Shown piece after piece: positions 17,221 through 27,008 of a stretch of 38,748 nt of DNA; the first letter of the stretch is position 1, and each line of letters begins with the position of its first letter. Source of the DNA: Acidobacteriota bacterium. GTDB taxonomy: Bacteria; Acidobacteriota; Blastocatellia; Pyrinomonadales; Pyrinomonadaceae. The notes beneath the pieces were generated by a model, which was not told the origin of the DNA, ran no database searches, and saw nothing but the letters and a program-made list of their open reading frames with translations. The position numbers and the translations under genes were made by a program. The stretch spans positions 1 to 38,748 of the forward strand of contig QHXQ01000071.1 of assembly GCA_003223935.1 (NCBI GenBank). The letters are read 5' to 3'.

Positions 17221-17296
17221 GCCACCTTAGCTCAGTTGGTAGAGCGGTCGATTCGTAATCGACAGGTCTGCGGTTCAAGTCCGCAAGGTGGCTCCA
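17221..17296 (+). tRNA. tRNA-Thr (anticodon CGT)
   Basis: 76 bases with encoded CCA (17294-17296). Acceptor GCCACCT/AGGTGGC, D-stem GCTC/GAGC, anticodon stem GTCGA/TCGAC around TTCGTAA (anticodon CGT, reading ACG), T-arm TGCGG/CCGCA around TTCAAGT. It is a lone tRNA gene, followed within 10 bases by a 38-base palindrome that may end its transcript. Confidence 0.97.
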
Positions 17297-17304
17297 GAAA
17301 ATTT

Positions 17305-17342
17305 AATTGCCGTATAACTGTGGCCACAGTTATACGGCAATT
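17305..17342. repeat. Perfect 38-base palindrome after tRNA-Thr(CGT)
   Basis: 17305-17323 is the exact reverse complement of 17324-17342 with no loop. It sits between tRNA-Thr (plus strand) and the stop of the PfpI/ferritin gene (minus strand). Its length equals that of the palindrome at 29917-29954. It probably ends transcription; TTGTCTTTGTG follows on the plus strand. Confidence 0.9.
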
Positions 17343-17373
17343 GTCTTTGTGCTTTCAATCCGCACTGCAAGCC

Positions 17374-18471
17374 TTACGCGCTGACGGCCGCGCCCGTCGT
17401 TGGTTGGGCGGGCTGCGCTTGTTTGTCGCCGAGGCGCGCGTGGTAGAGATCGGCGATGCGTTGCTCGTGTTTGGCGAGATCAATTTCGATCTCGTCGAAG
17501 ATGGCACAGGTCGCGGGGTCTGTGAACTTGGCCGACAGGTTGTAAGCATCAACGACGCCGGTTTGCAGATCGCCGAGCGCGCGCCGGAGTAAGGCCAGGT
17601 CGGCGCTCGATTGCAACCAACTCTTGAGCGTAGCCCACGCGCCGCTGCCTGCGGCTTGTAATGTCTCCACGCCGCCGAGCACAGCGAGCCGCGCTTCAAG
17701 GCGCGCGAGGTGTTGCGCTTTGCTCGCTTGAATCTCTTTGAAAGCGGCTTTGATCTCGGCGTCGTCCGCTTTGTCTGCGTACTGTTGGAAGGCTTCGAGC
17801 GCGTAGCGTTCGCCGCGAATCGCGGTGTTCAAGCCATCAACGATCTCGTCCTTCATCGAGCCGCCCCACTGCTCGCCCAAACGCCACCAATCGAAAAGCT
17901 CATTCTGCGGGTCGGGCAGCTCAAGCCCTTTCACACTGAGACCGAGATGACGCAGGATCGCAGTGGCGAAGACGGGCAGATCGCCGGGCCGACGCGAAGT
18001 GATCAAGTTGCCGTCGGTGATCACCGGGGCATCCATGAAACGCGCGCCGGCGTTCTGCATGTCTTTGCGGATGGCGCGAAAGCCTGTGGCGCGTCTGCCT
18101 TTCAAGAGGTCGCCTTCGATCAAGACTTGCGGGCCGTGGCAGACGGCGGCGACGAGTTTGCCTTGCTCGAAGGCGTGCTGGACGAAGCGCACGGTCTTCA
18201 TGTTGGTGCGCATGCGGTCGGGGGCCATGCCGCCGGGGATGACGACGGCGTCGAAAGCTTCGGGGCGCGCGTCCGTTGTGGTCGCGTCCGCCTCGCGCGC
18301 GAGCTTGCCCTGCTTGCCCAAGTATTTTTCGTTGACGCGCGAGCCGAGCACGGTCACTTCCGCGCCCGCCTCCCTGAGCGCCGTATAAGGCACAAGAAAC
18401 TCCGAGTCTTCAACGTGACTCTCGATCAAGATCGCAACCTTCTTCGTCCCGTTCTGCTCGTTGGTAGCCAT
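17374..18471 (-). CDS. DJ-1/PfpI-family protein fused to a ferritin-like domain
   Basis: 365 residues from the ATG at 18471, with AAGGAG six bases upstream. Residues 10-185 are a DJ-1/PfpI domain: Glu17 (ILIESHVEDSE), VVIPGGMAPDRMRTN, and nucleophile Cys111-His112 (AAVCHGPQVLIEG). This family includes proteases, chaperones and protein/DNA deglycases. Residues about 205-350 are a helical ferritin-like domain (MKDEIVDGLNTAIRGERYAL, AFKEIQASKAQHLARLEARL, DEIEIDLAKHEQRIADLY) of the DUF2383/PA2169 type, with Glu and His residues for metal or cofactor binding. The C-terminus ends in a Ala/Gln/Thr tail. I infer a stress-protection role; the fusion itself is not one I recognise. Confidence 0.85.
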   Translation of the reverse strand: MATNEQNGTKKVAILIESHVEDSEFLVPYTALREAGAEVTVLGSRVNEKYLGKQGKLAREADATTTDARPEAFDAVVIPGGMAPDRMRTNMKTVRFVQHAFEQGKLVAAVCHGPQVLIEGDLLKGRRATGFRAIRKDMQNAGARFMDAPVITDGNLITSRRPGDLPVFATAILRHLGLSVKGLELPDPQNELFDWWRLGEQWGGSMKDEIVDGLNTAIRGERYALEAFQQYADKADDAEIKAAFKEIQASKAQHLARLEARLAVLGGVETLQAAGSGAWATLKSWLQSSADLALLRRALGDLQTGVVDAYNLSAKFTDPATCAIFDEIEIDLAKHEQRIADLYHARLGDKQAQPAQPTTGAAVSA

Positions 18472-18730
18472 GATCACACTCCTTGCCTGTTTGGTGTTTC
18501 CATTCGCAGCCGAAGCATCGGCGTTTCGTGTTGCAAATCTATTTTGATTCAGAGGGAAAACGGGCAAGCCGTGTGCCAGCAGGATTTGAGCCGGCTGTCT
18601 GCGCGTTCAGCGCAGTTCACACTCGATGATTCACATCAACGCCGTATGAGAAGAAAGCAGACTGTTCGCATACGAAGCAGGGGCAGCGCAGGCAGGACTA
18701 ACTGAAGCGAGCAAATTTTGGCGCGGAGAT

Positions 18731-18766
18731 TAAAACCACGAAGCCAGATGAACCGGCACGAACAAG
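18731..18766. repeat. Single arm of the CCACGAA repeat family
   Basis: taaaaccacgaagc followed by a diverged middle and gcacgaacaag matches the left arms of the hairpins at 8846-8878 and 16197-16228. No reverse-complement partner is present nearby, so this looks like half a repeat. Confidence 0.5.
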
Positions 18767-18767
18767 A

Positions 18768-18830
18768 ATAGTTTTCAGTTTTCAGAGCAAGCTCTTTACC
18801 TCTTGCTGAAAACCGAAAACTGAAAACTAT
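18768..18830. repeat. Imperfect inverted repeat downstream of lexA, TTTTCAG family
   Basis: atagttttcagttttc (18768-18783) is the exact reverse complement of gaaaactgaaaactat (18815-18830); the inner part pairs again at agcaag/cttgct with unequal spacing. The right arm ends 21 bases before the lexA stop. The same AGTTTTCAGTTTTCAG module occurs at 20577-20631. Confidence 0.8.
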
Positions 18831-18850
18831 TTTGCGGTCGAGTTTCTCGC

Positions 18851-19477
18851 TTAAATCGCCGGCCGGAGCAGGCCGCGGAAGATGCCTTGCACTTCGACTT
18901 GGCCGGCGGGCACGCGCAACGGCGCGTGTTGCGAGTTGGCGGGGCGTAGTTCGACTTCACGACCAAAGCGGTGCAGGCGTTTCAAGGTCGCGTGGCTGCC
19001 GCCGACTAAGGCGACGACGATCTCGCCGTCGCGCGCTTCCGTGCGATTTTCGATGAGCGCGATGTCGCCGTCGCAGATGTGTTCGTCAATCATCGAGTCG
19101 CCGTGGACGCGCAGAGCATAGACCTGTTCGGGGCGCGTGCGTCCAAGCAGAAAGCGCGGCACGCTGACCTTGTCCGAGCCTTCGCCCAACGCTTCAATCG
19201 GCGCGCCCGCCGCGATGCGCCCCAAGAGCGGCACTTCGCAGAGCGCGTCGCTGTCCGGCTCTTCGACCTGCACGTCGAGCGCGAACGCGCCGTTCGTCCG
19301 GCGACGTGAGATCAGGCCGCGCCGTTCTAACGCTTCGATGTGTTTGGCGATGGTCGCTTTCGAGGAGATGCCGAAGTGGCGCGCGATCTGTGCGTAGGAC
19401 GGTTCATAGCCATGACGCTCGATGAAGCGCGTGATGTAATCGAGAATCTCTTTCTGTCTCTGCGTGCGCGGTTGCAT
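18851..19477 (-). CDS. lexA: LexA repressor
   Basis: 208 residues from the ATG at 19477, with GGAGAGGAG upstream. N-terminal winged-helix DNA-binding domain (PRTQRQKEILDYITRFIERH, then EPSYAQIARHFGISSKATIA) and C-terminal peptidase S24 domain. The autocleavage site is Ala90-Gly91 (GRIAAGAPIEA), the catalytic Ser128 is in HGDSMIDEHICDGD and Lys166 in SHATLKRLHRFG, so self-cleavage under RecA activation should work. LexA represses SOS genes; uvrA in this window is a possible target. The recognition helix sequence is not standard enough to predict the operator. Confidence 0.96.
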   Translation of the reverse strand: MQPRTQRQKEILDYITRFIERHGYEPSYAQIARHFGISSKATIAKHIEALERRGLISRRRTNGAFALDVQVEEPDSDALCEVPLLGRIAAGAPIEALGEGSDKVSVPRFLLGRTRPEQVYALRVHGDSMIDEHICDGDIALIENRTEARDGEIVVALVGGSHATLKRLHRFGREVELRPANSQHAPLRVPAGQVEVQGIFRGLLRPAI

Positions 19478-19579
19478 CTCTTGGGACTCCTCTCCGCAGG
19501 CGAGCGGTGCGAGAACATTCACTGCCCTGTCGGTTGGCGTGGATTCTATGCCCCGCCATCGAGAGCGTCAAGGAAAGAG

Positions 19580-19685
19580 AGAAGGCAGAAGGGCAGAAGG
19601 CAGTAAGTTGAATTGATACTCAGCCGGCTTGGGTTAGCTTTCAACCGACTGCCTTCTGCTTTCTGCCTTCCGCCTTCTGCCTTCT
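19580..19685. repeat. Imperfect inverted repeat, GGCAGAAGG family
   Basis: agaaggcagaagggcagaaggcagt (19580-19604) pairs imperfectly with 19648-19685, which contains actgccttctg and further CTTCTGCC units. The right arm runs into the stop codon (TAG, 19686-19684) of the SYLF gene. Same family as 26103-26223 and 26945-27002. Confidence 0.8.
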
Positions 19686-20427
19686 ACCGGTTCGAGTAGC
19701 GGGCCAGCGTGATCGGGAAGACGCGGACGACTGTGGGCACTTGCGCCATCGTCATCTTCTCACCGCCGGTCAACAGGTCTTTCGCGTCCAGCCCGTAAAC
19801 GGCCTCGTTCAGATCGTTGTCCGGACTGATCGACGCGCCCTTGAGCACCGCGCCCGCGAACAAGCCCTTCGTGCGCGAGTAGGACAGGATGCCGGCGCGC
19901 AGCAGTACGTCGGTCGAAGCCGAAGCGGTGCGCCCGACGGGGCCGGCCGTGGCGCTCAGTTCGCCGCCCAGTTCGAGTTTATCTTTCAACAGACCGGCCA
20001 CCGCGTCGTCGTTCATAAACAACAGCACGGCGTCAATCTTCTCGACGCCGATCTGCGCGCCGAAGTCTGCGCCGCCGACGTTGAAGAACGCGGGCGCGCT
20101 CCAACCGCCCTTGATGCGCCGGCTGATCACGCCTTGCCCGCCACGCCCGCCGACGATGAAGCCGGCCTTTGTGATGCCGGGAAAGACGCCGATGGCTTCC
20201 GCTTTATCGAGCAAATTTTTCGGGATGCCCTTGTCGGGCGTGTCCATGATCTGACTGAAGACTTTAGCCGAGTCGCTTGAGTGCCGCTCGGCATCATTCG
20301 CACGTTTCGCGTTTTTGACCGGCACGTTCTTGCTGCCCCTCTGGCTGAGCGTGACCGGCACGCATAGACCCAAGACCAGTAAACTTGCGAGCGCACACAC
20401 GGCGCTCCGTCGGGCTGACAAATTCAT
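19684..20427 (-). CDS. SYLF-domain (Ysc84-like) secreted lipid-binding protein
   Basis: 247 residues from the ATG at 20427, with GGAGGAGGG upstream. Signal peptide about residues 1-30 (CALASLLVLGLCVPVTLS). The SYLF/Ysc84 domain follows: IPKNLLDKAEAIGVFPGITK, AGFIVGGRGGQGVISRRIKG, GWSAPAFFNVGGADFGAQIG, then VLLFMNDDAV and GPVGRTASASTD, ending with SRTKGLFAGAVLKGASISPD and NDLNEAVYGLDAKDLL. In eukaryotes this domain binds phosphoinositides and actin; bacterial members are secreted and of unclear function, possibly phospholipid-binding at the envelope. No operon partner is evident. Confidence 0.88.
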   Translation of the reverse strand: MNLSARRSAVCALASLLVLGLCVPVTLSQRGSKNVPVKNAKRANDAERHSSDSAKVFSQIMDTPDKGIPKNLLDKAEAIGVFPGITKAGFIVGGRGGQGVISRRIKGGWSAPAFFNVGGADFGAQIGVEKIDAVLLFMNDDAVAGLLKDKLELGGELSATAGPVGRTASASTDVLLRAGILSYSRTKGLFAGAVLKGASISPDNDLNEAVYGLDAKDLLTGGEKMTMAQVPTVVRVFPITLARYSNR

Positions 20428-20576
20428 GCTGCTTCCCTCCTCCAAAGATAAATTGCTCCGTCGGGCACGAGCCGGGGAAAGAAGAACGACCCGCCCTCTC
20501 GTCAACGGGGGACGTTTTGCTCTGCACGCTGTGTTGCGTGCCCCTATTCTACAACGGAAGCGGCACGGAAGGAACA

Positions 20577-20631
20577 GTTTTCAGTTTCAGAGATCAGCTT
20601 TGGTCTTTGCTGAAAACCGAAAACTGAAAAC
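20577..20631. repeat. Imperfect inverted repeat, TTTTCAG family
   Basis: gttttcagtttcag (20577-20590) pairs with 20610-20631 (ctgaaaac repeated), with an inner agatcagctttggt segment. It ends 3 bases before the stop of the 20635 gene (minus strand) and shares its module with 18768-18830. Confidence 0.75.
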
Positions 20632-20634
20632 CAA

Positions 20635-22371
20635 TTATGGATGTGCGCCATGAGATGTGTGGTTGCTGTGCTCGTCCATCTTCATCATGCTCGGGCGAAT
20701 GCGGAAGAAGATTTTGTACGAGGTCGGGTTGTGGCCATAGAGCGCGTCGAGCGCAGCCGGTTTTGAGTAGAGCGTCGCATCGCCGCCGAGACCGACGAGC
20801 AGTTGGCCCGTGTCGAAGAGATCGCGCACGTAGCCGAAGGTGTACGCGCCGATGCGAAAACTTGCGTGCTCGTCCGTGATCCCGAGCAGCGCGCGATCCG
20901 TCGGGCGCAGCAGTTCGTTCTTGTCCACGAGTTCGAGCCGCGTGTAGAGATAGTTGCGGTTGAGAAAGTTGACGGTCGCCTCGCCCGTGTAGCCATTAAG
21001 GTTTGAGCGCGTGCCGTCGTCGTGGCGTTGATGATTGCGTCCCCAAATGAGCGCGGCGGCTAGCCGGCCATGCGCGAACGGCCGGACGTACTGCACGGAG
21101 GCGGTGGTGCGGCGTGTGTCGCCCGGCTCAATTGCTTCGGGCTGGCGCAGGAAGCCGTGACTGAGCTGAAACGTCCAGCGGTCGTTCGGCGCGAAGCTGA
21201 ATCGCGCCGCGCGTGAATCCCACGGGTGCGCCTCGAAGTTGTAACGGTGCTCGTCCGGCTCGCGCCCGTTGAAAAGCGAGCCTTCGAGTTTGAACCAACG
21301 GTAGGTGAAGCCTGTGGTGAAGACGCCGAACGAGATGTGCGTCGAATCTTCTAGGTGGTGCGCGAGCGGCGCGCTCGGATTCTCTGCGGTGGACGCGCGG
21401 TGCATGAACGCGACCGGCCCCAGAGCAGGCTCGCCCGGATAACCGAAGTATGCGAACCACGTCGCGCGCTCGCCAAGCGGCACGGTGTACTGCGCCGATA
21501 GTTCCATGAACAGATCGTGCGGATGCTGTCGGTCAATCAACGGCTCGCCTTTGAACGTCTCGCCGGTCTGAAACAGCAAGGGCGAGCCGCCGCGCGGGAA
21601 CGTGAACGGCTCGAAGCTGAACATGCCGCGTAACTGAAGGGTGCCGCTGCCGACGCGCCGGAAGGCCATCGGCATGAACCAATTCATTGACTCGGCCTTC
21701 GTCACGCCGCGCGGCCCGCCTTGATGATTGAGGCCCGCTTTAAGATCGAAGTGGAACATCAACACCCAGTCGCCCGCCAGCTTGTGATACATGTTCATCG
21801 GCGACGACGCGGGCTGCCAACTTGTGCCCGATCCCATCTGCCCCATCGGCATGAGATTCTTCGCGCTCGCACCCACACGGATCGCCATCTCGTCGCCCGA
21901 CATGACCATCAACTCGTGTACACCCGCTTCCGCCATGTTGGTCATGCCGCCTTCCATGTTCATGCCCGGCATCGCGCCCGTGTGCATGTTGTGCTCGGAC
22001 GGCGTCGCGGTCGTGTTCGCGGCCGGCGACGTGCTCGGCATGCTCATCTCATGCTCGCCGTGCATGTTCATTTCGCTTGTCGGCGATGCAGTTGGTGTCG
22101 GGCTGGCCGTGGACGTGGGCTGCGCCATGTTGGGCATGTTGCTCATGTCCGGCGTGGCCGTCGGCGTCGGCGACGCTTGCGCGGGCGGTTGATGTTTGTG
22201 CGCGGCCGGTTTGCGCGGCGTCGGTGTGGGCTTCGGCTTGTCCATGCCCGGCATGTTGTGCATGTCGTGCTGCGCGTGGACGACCGCACCAAAGCTCGCG
22301 GCGATGATGACCAAGAACAACGCGCACCAGCGCGCGCGTTGATTTGAATGACGACTGTCTATGTACTGCAT
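20635..22371 (-). CDS. Met/His-rich outer-membrane barrel protein of the copper cluster
   Basis: 578 residues; ATG with GGGGGAGA upstream. After a signal peptide (ALFLVIIAASFGAVVHA) come about 130 residues dense in Met and His in MxxM/HxxM patterns (QHDMHNMPGMDKPKP, SNMPNMAQ, MNMHGEHEMSMP, HNMHTGAMPGMNMEGGMTNM), which look like Cu(I)/Ag(I) binding motifs. The rest is a long run of amphipathic strands (WVLMFHFDLKAGLNHQGG, LVGLGGDATLYS, FFRIRPSM) of outer-membrane barrel type, with a His/Met-containing C-terminus. It is the last gene of a run of copper genes on this strand. A role in copper binding, uptake or export across the outer membrane is inferred. Confidence 0.75.
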   Translation of the reverse strand: MQYIDSRHSNQRARWCALFLVIIAASFGAVVHAQHDMHNMPGMDKPKPTPTPRKPAAHKHQPPAQASPTPTATPDMSNMPNMAQPTSTASPTPTASPTSEMNMHGEHEMSMPSTSPAANTTATPSEHNMHTGAMPGMNMEGGMTNMAEAGVHELMVMSGDEMAIRVGASAKNLMPMGQMGSGTSWQPASSPMNMYHKLAGDWVLMFHFDLKAGLNHQGGPRGVTKAESMNWFMPMAFRRVGSGTLQLRGMFSFEPFTFPRGGSPLLFQTGETFKGEPLIDRQHPHDLFMELSAQYTVPLGERATWFAYFGYPGEPALGPVAFMHRASTAENPSAPLAHHLEDSTHISFGVFTTGFTYRWFKLEGSLFNGREPDEHRYNFEAHPWDSRAARFSFAPNDRWTFQLSHGFLRQPEAIEPGDTRRTTASVQYVRPFAHGRLAAALIWGRNHQRHDDGTRSNLNGYTGEATVNFLNRNYLYTRLELVDKNELLRPTDRALLGITDEHASFRIGAYTFGYVRDLFDTGQLLVGLGGDATLYSKPAALDALYGHNPTSYKIFFRIRPSMMKMDEHSNHTSHGAHP

Positions 22372-22512
22372 GATCTGTCTCCCCCAATGTTTGCGATGAT
22401 TACGACGCCAGTAATTTGCGCTGGTCGTCGTCTGCGCTGCGCCTCACGCCATATCGGACGTGAGACACACGCTGACCTGCTGCGCTAAAGGCAACGCGCA
22501 CGGACTTGGGGA

Positions 22513-22938
22513 TCAGAGCAGAAAGACGTTGAGCAGGAGATGTTTTCGCAGCAGGTTGGGCGGCGCGTGCGATGTGGGCGCGACGACCGGCGTGAACGGG
22601 TGATTGAACGCGGACGCAATCTGCGTGCAGGCAGGCTGCGCAGTGTTGTCTCGCTTAGTCTGTTGCGCACACGCGCGCGCGGCGGCTGGCGTAGGCGCAG
22701 TGCGACTCAAGCAGTGCGAACATAAAGGCGCGGGTTGGCTGGCGGTTTCGGCGTCCGCTTCGATGGTGGGCTGCGCGGCGTGATGTTGTATGTGCTGTGC
22801 GCTATGAGCACGGCAACAAGCATGCTCTACGTGCGCGTCGCCTGCGGCGTGGACGCATTGCGCCGCCGCCAGCGTGCGCTCCCAGCCGTTCGCCATGAAT
22901 GCACTCAACAGAATGCAAGTGAGCATTAACCGCCGCAT
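22513..22938 (-). CDS. Small secreted Cys/His-rich protein in the copper cluster
   Basis: 141 residues. Signal peptide about 1-25 (MLTCILLSAFMANGWERTLA). The mature part is rich in His and Cys (HVEHACCRAHSAQHIQHHAA, LCSHCLSRT, ACAQQTK), suggesting metal binding, and lies between the cupredoxin/copA pair and the Met/His-rich outer-membrane gene on the same strand. Such short Cys/His-rich secreted proteins near copper genes (CopL-like) are known in other bacteria, but I cannot show homology. AAGG lies about 9 bases before the ATG. Confidence 0.6.
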   Translation of the reverse strand: MRRLMLTCILLSAFMANGWERTLAAAQCVHAAGDAHVEHACCRAHSAQHIQHHAAQPTIEADAETASQPAPLCSHCLSRTAPTPAAARACAQQTKRDNTAQPACTQIASAFNHPFTPVVAPTSHAPPNLLRKHLLLNVFLL

Positions 22939-23038
22939 AAAACGCGCCTTATAAGATGCCGTCCGGGTTCAAGCTGTTGGCGTTAATGTAGCACGATGAG
23001 CGCATCGCGCCAACCTCAGCGTATAAACCGCGTGCTTG

Positions 23039-23418
23039 TCACTCCTCGACGATCAGTTTGCCGCGCACCATGTTCATGCCGCAGGTGAAGGTGAATTCGC
23101 CCGCACGTTCCGGCGTGAACGTGACGGGGGTGGTCTTGAACGCGGGCAGCATGCGGCTGATACCGAAGTCGCCGAAGACGACCTGTTCGGTGCATGTCGA
23201 AGCCTCGTCGCGGTAAAAGTCTAACTCAACCGGCACGCCCTTCTTCACCACGATCACGTCCGGCGTGTAGCCGCCTTTAACTGTCACATTGATCTGCTGC
23301 ACACCCGTCGCGCCCACAGTCGCCGCCGCGCGCACGCCTTCGCCCATGAAGAAGTACCAGATGACAAACGCGATCAGCGCAACACCGGAGACGAGCACAA
23401 TAATTTCTGCCGTGTCCA

Positions 23419-23419
<1 letters not shown>
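23039..23419 (-). CDS. Membrane-anchored cupredoxin-like copper-binding protein
   Basis: 126 residues from the ATG at 23419, whose A is also the last base of the copA TGA stop (TGATG), so translation is coupled. N-terminal single membrane helix (IIVLVSGVALIAFVIWYFFM), then a cupredoxin domain (INVTVKGGYTPDVIVVKKGV, ELDFYRDEASTCTEQVVF, ISRMLPAFKTTPVTFTPERA, FTFTCGMNMVRGKLIVEE). The Cys-Met cluster TCGMNM and the upstream Cys in STCTEQ are the expected metal ligands of this cupredoxin-1-like family, in which the classical His ligands are replaced. It probably binds copper at the outer face of the inner membrane and works with CopA. Confidence 0.88.
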
Positions 23420-25752
<2,333 letters not shown>

Positions 25753-25891
25753 GTGGATATTCTAGCGCAATGATGGCGCGGGTCGTGAGCGTGCGCGTGC
25801 AGCTTTCGCGCGCCGTTTGACCGCGCGCAGCGAAGAGTGCGACCATGCTGCGCCCCCACAAATTCAATAAGTCGTCATTGGAGGCTTCGAG

Positions 25892-26101
25892 ATGGAGATT
25901 GAGCGGGACAAGATTGTGACGCAGGAAGAGACGGGCGAACTGCCGGAGATCGATCAGGTTGAGGAGCGCGTCGAGGCCGAGATGAAGCGCATCGAAGGGC
26001 GCGCCAAAGAGGGCGTCGCGCAAGGCTTACAAGACAAAGAACTCGAACGCGAAGGCCAGCAACTGCAAGCGGAGGGCGAACGAGAATTGGAAGAACAATA
26101 G
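25892..26101 (+). CDS. Small, highly charged coiled-coil protein
   Basis: 69 residues, MEIERDKIVTQEETGELPEI and onward, about half Glu/Lys/Arg, with heptad character (QVEERVEAEMKRIEGRAKEG, ELEREGQQLQAEGERELEEQ). GGAGG lies 9 bases before the ATG. No signal peptide or known domain. It is divergent from copA by 139 bases and followed by an intergenic dyad. Short acidic coiled-coil proteins of this kind are common and often stress-induced, but function is unknown here. Confidence 0.65.
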   Translation: MEIERDKIVTQEETGELPEIDQVEERVEAEMKRIEGRAKEGVAQGLQDKELEREGQQLQAEGERELEEQ

Positions 26102-26102
26102 G

Positions 26103-26223
26103 CGGAAAGCAGTAGGCAGTAAAAGACTAAAGAGCAGGCCGTCGGTTAACTCGCGTGTCATCACAGCATGGCGCGCGTTCAACCGACGGCCTTTCGCTTG
26201 TCCCTAACTGCTTACTGCCTACC
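26103..26223. repeat. Nested intergenic inverted repeat, GGCAGTA family
   Basis: Inner arms aggccgtcggtt (26136-26147) and aaccgacggcct (26181-26192) are exact reverse complements. Outer modules gcagtaggcagt (26109-26120) and actgcttactgcct (26207-26220) pair imperfectly. It lies between the convergent 25892 gene and the thioredoxin gene and shares its outer module with 26945-27002. Confidence 0.8.
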
Positions 26224-26228
26224 GTTCC

Positions 26229-26897
26229 TTATGTTCCCGCCAACGTCGCTTCAACCAACTGGCGGAGTTCTGCCGCTAGTGCAGGACTGTAGCCTCTGTA
26301 ATGACCGACAATATGTCCATCCTGACTGATGACGTAGGTTTGCGGGATACTGCCGCTAGGCAGCAAAAGGCTCGCGGCCAGATCGTCCGAGGCCAGCCCA
26401 ACCGTGTAATTAATTTTGAATTGATTAGCAAAGCCGCGAACTTTGGCTTCGTTCTCTGGCGTCTGATTATTCTGCGTCTCATAGGCTAGGCCCACGACTT
26501 CCACGCCGCGCCCTTTGTAATCCTGATGCAACTGGATCAGTTCCGGGATCTCCAAACGACACGGCCCGCACCAAGTGGCCCACACGTCCAAGACCACGAC
26601 CTTGCCCGTATAGTCAGCTAACTTCAGCGCCTTGCCATCAATCGTTTTCACTTCCGTCTGCCGCACGCTATCGGGCAGCATCTGCACGTTATTCGTTTGC
26701 GCTTGCGTCGGCGTGCCCGCGCGCGCGGGCGTAGCTTTAATGGCCGGCGCGTTGGTCGTACCTTCGTAGTTCGCTTCGTTGTTGCAACTCGAAGAGAGCG
26801 CGACAGACAACAGCGCGAAGACGACGCAGGCGAGCGCGAGCCGCTTCTTTGTCCAGATGCGTACGGGGCTTGATGATTGCTCAGAGGTCATGGGCAT
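26229..26897 (-). CDS. TlpA/ResA-like thioredoxin, membrane-anchored
   Basis: 222 residues. An N-terminal hydrophobic segment (LALACVVFALLSVALSSSC) is followed by a Cys that could be a lipid attachment site, although the lipobox is weak. A Thr/Ala/Pro-rich linker leads to a TlpA-type domain: GKVVVLDVWATWCGPCRLEI with active-site Cys110 and Cys113, then VVGLAYETQNN and the cis-proline loop GSIPQTYVISQDG. Such proteins reduce periplasmic disulfides, often in cytochrome c maturation or stress. It has no coupled neighbour here; the small haem protein at 8929 is far away. No clear ribosome site was seen. Confidence 0.9.
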   Translation of the reverse strand: MPMTSEQSSSPVRIWTKKRLALACVVFALLSVALSSSCNNEANYEGTTNAPAIKATPARAGTPTQAQTNNVQMLPDSVRQTEVKTIDGKALKLADYTGKVVVLDVWATWCGPCRLEIPELIQLHQDYKGRGVEVVGLAYETQNNQTPENEAKVRGFANQFKINYTVGLASDDLAASLLLPSGSIPQTYVISQDGHIVGHYRGYSPALAAELRQLVEATLAGT

Positions 26898-26944
26898 AGA
26901 CTAAAACATAACCGTGCGGTTGCAAAGTAGGGATGAACCAGAAC

Positions 26945-27002
26945 AGTAGGCAGAAGGCAGTAAAAGCAGTTTGCCTTGACGGCCTTCTGCCTTCTGCCTA
27001 CT
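26945..27002. repeat. Inverted repeat downstream of leuS, GGCAGAAGG family
   Basis: agtaggcagaaggcag (26945-26960) is the exact reverse complement of ctgccttctgcctact (26987-27002). The right arm ends 6 bases before the leuS stop. The module is the same as at 19580-19685 and 26109-26120. Confidence 0.88.
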
Positions 27003-27008
27003 TCCCTT

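Larger units (their letters stand above)
18472..18850. other. Intergenic region between lexA and the PfpI fusion
   Basis: 379 bases without a credible gene on either strand. It holds a single arm of the CCACGAA family (18731-18766) and an imperfect inverted repeat (18768-18830) just downstream of lexA. The PfpI/ferritin promoter should lie in 18480-18700 on the minus strand; I did not recognise it. Confidence 0.6.
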
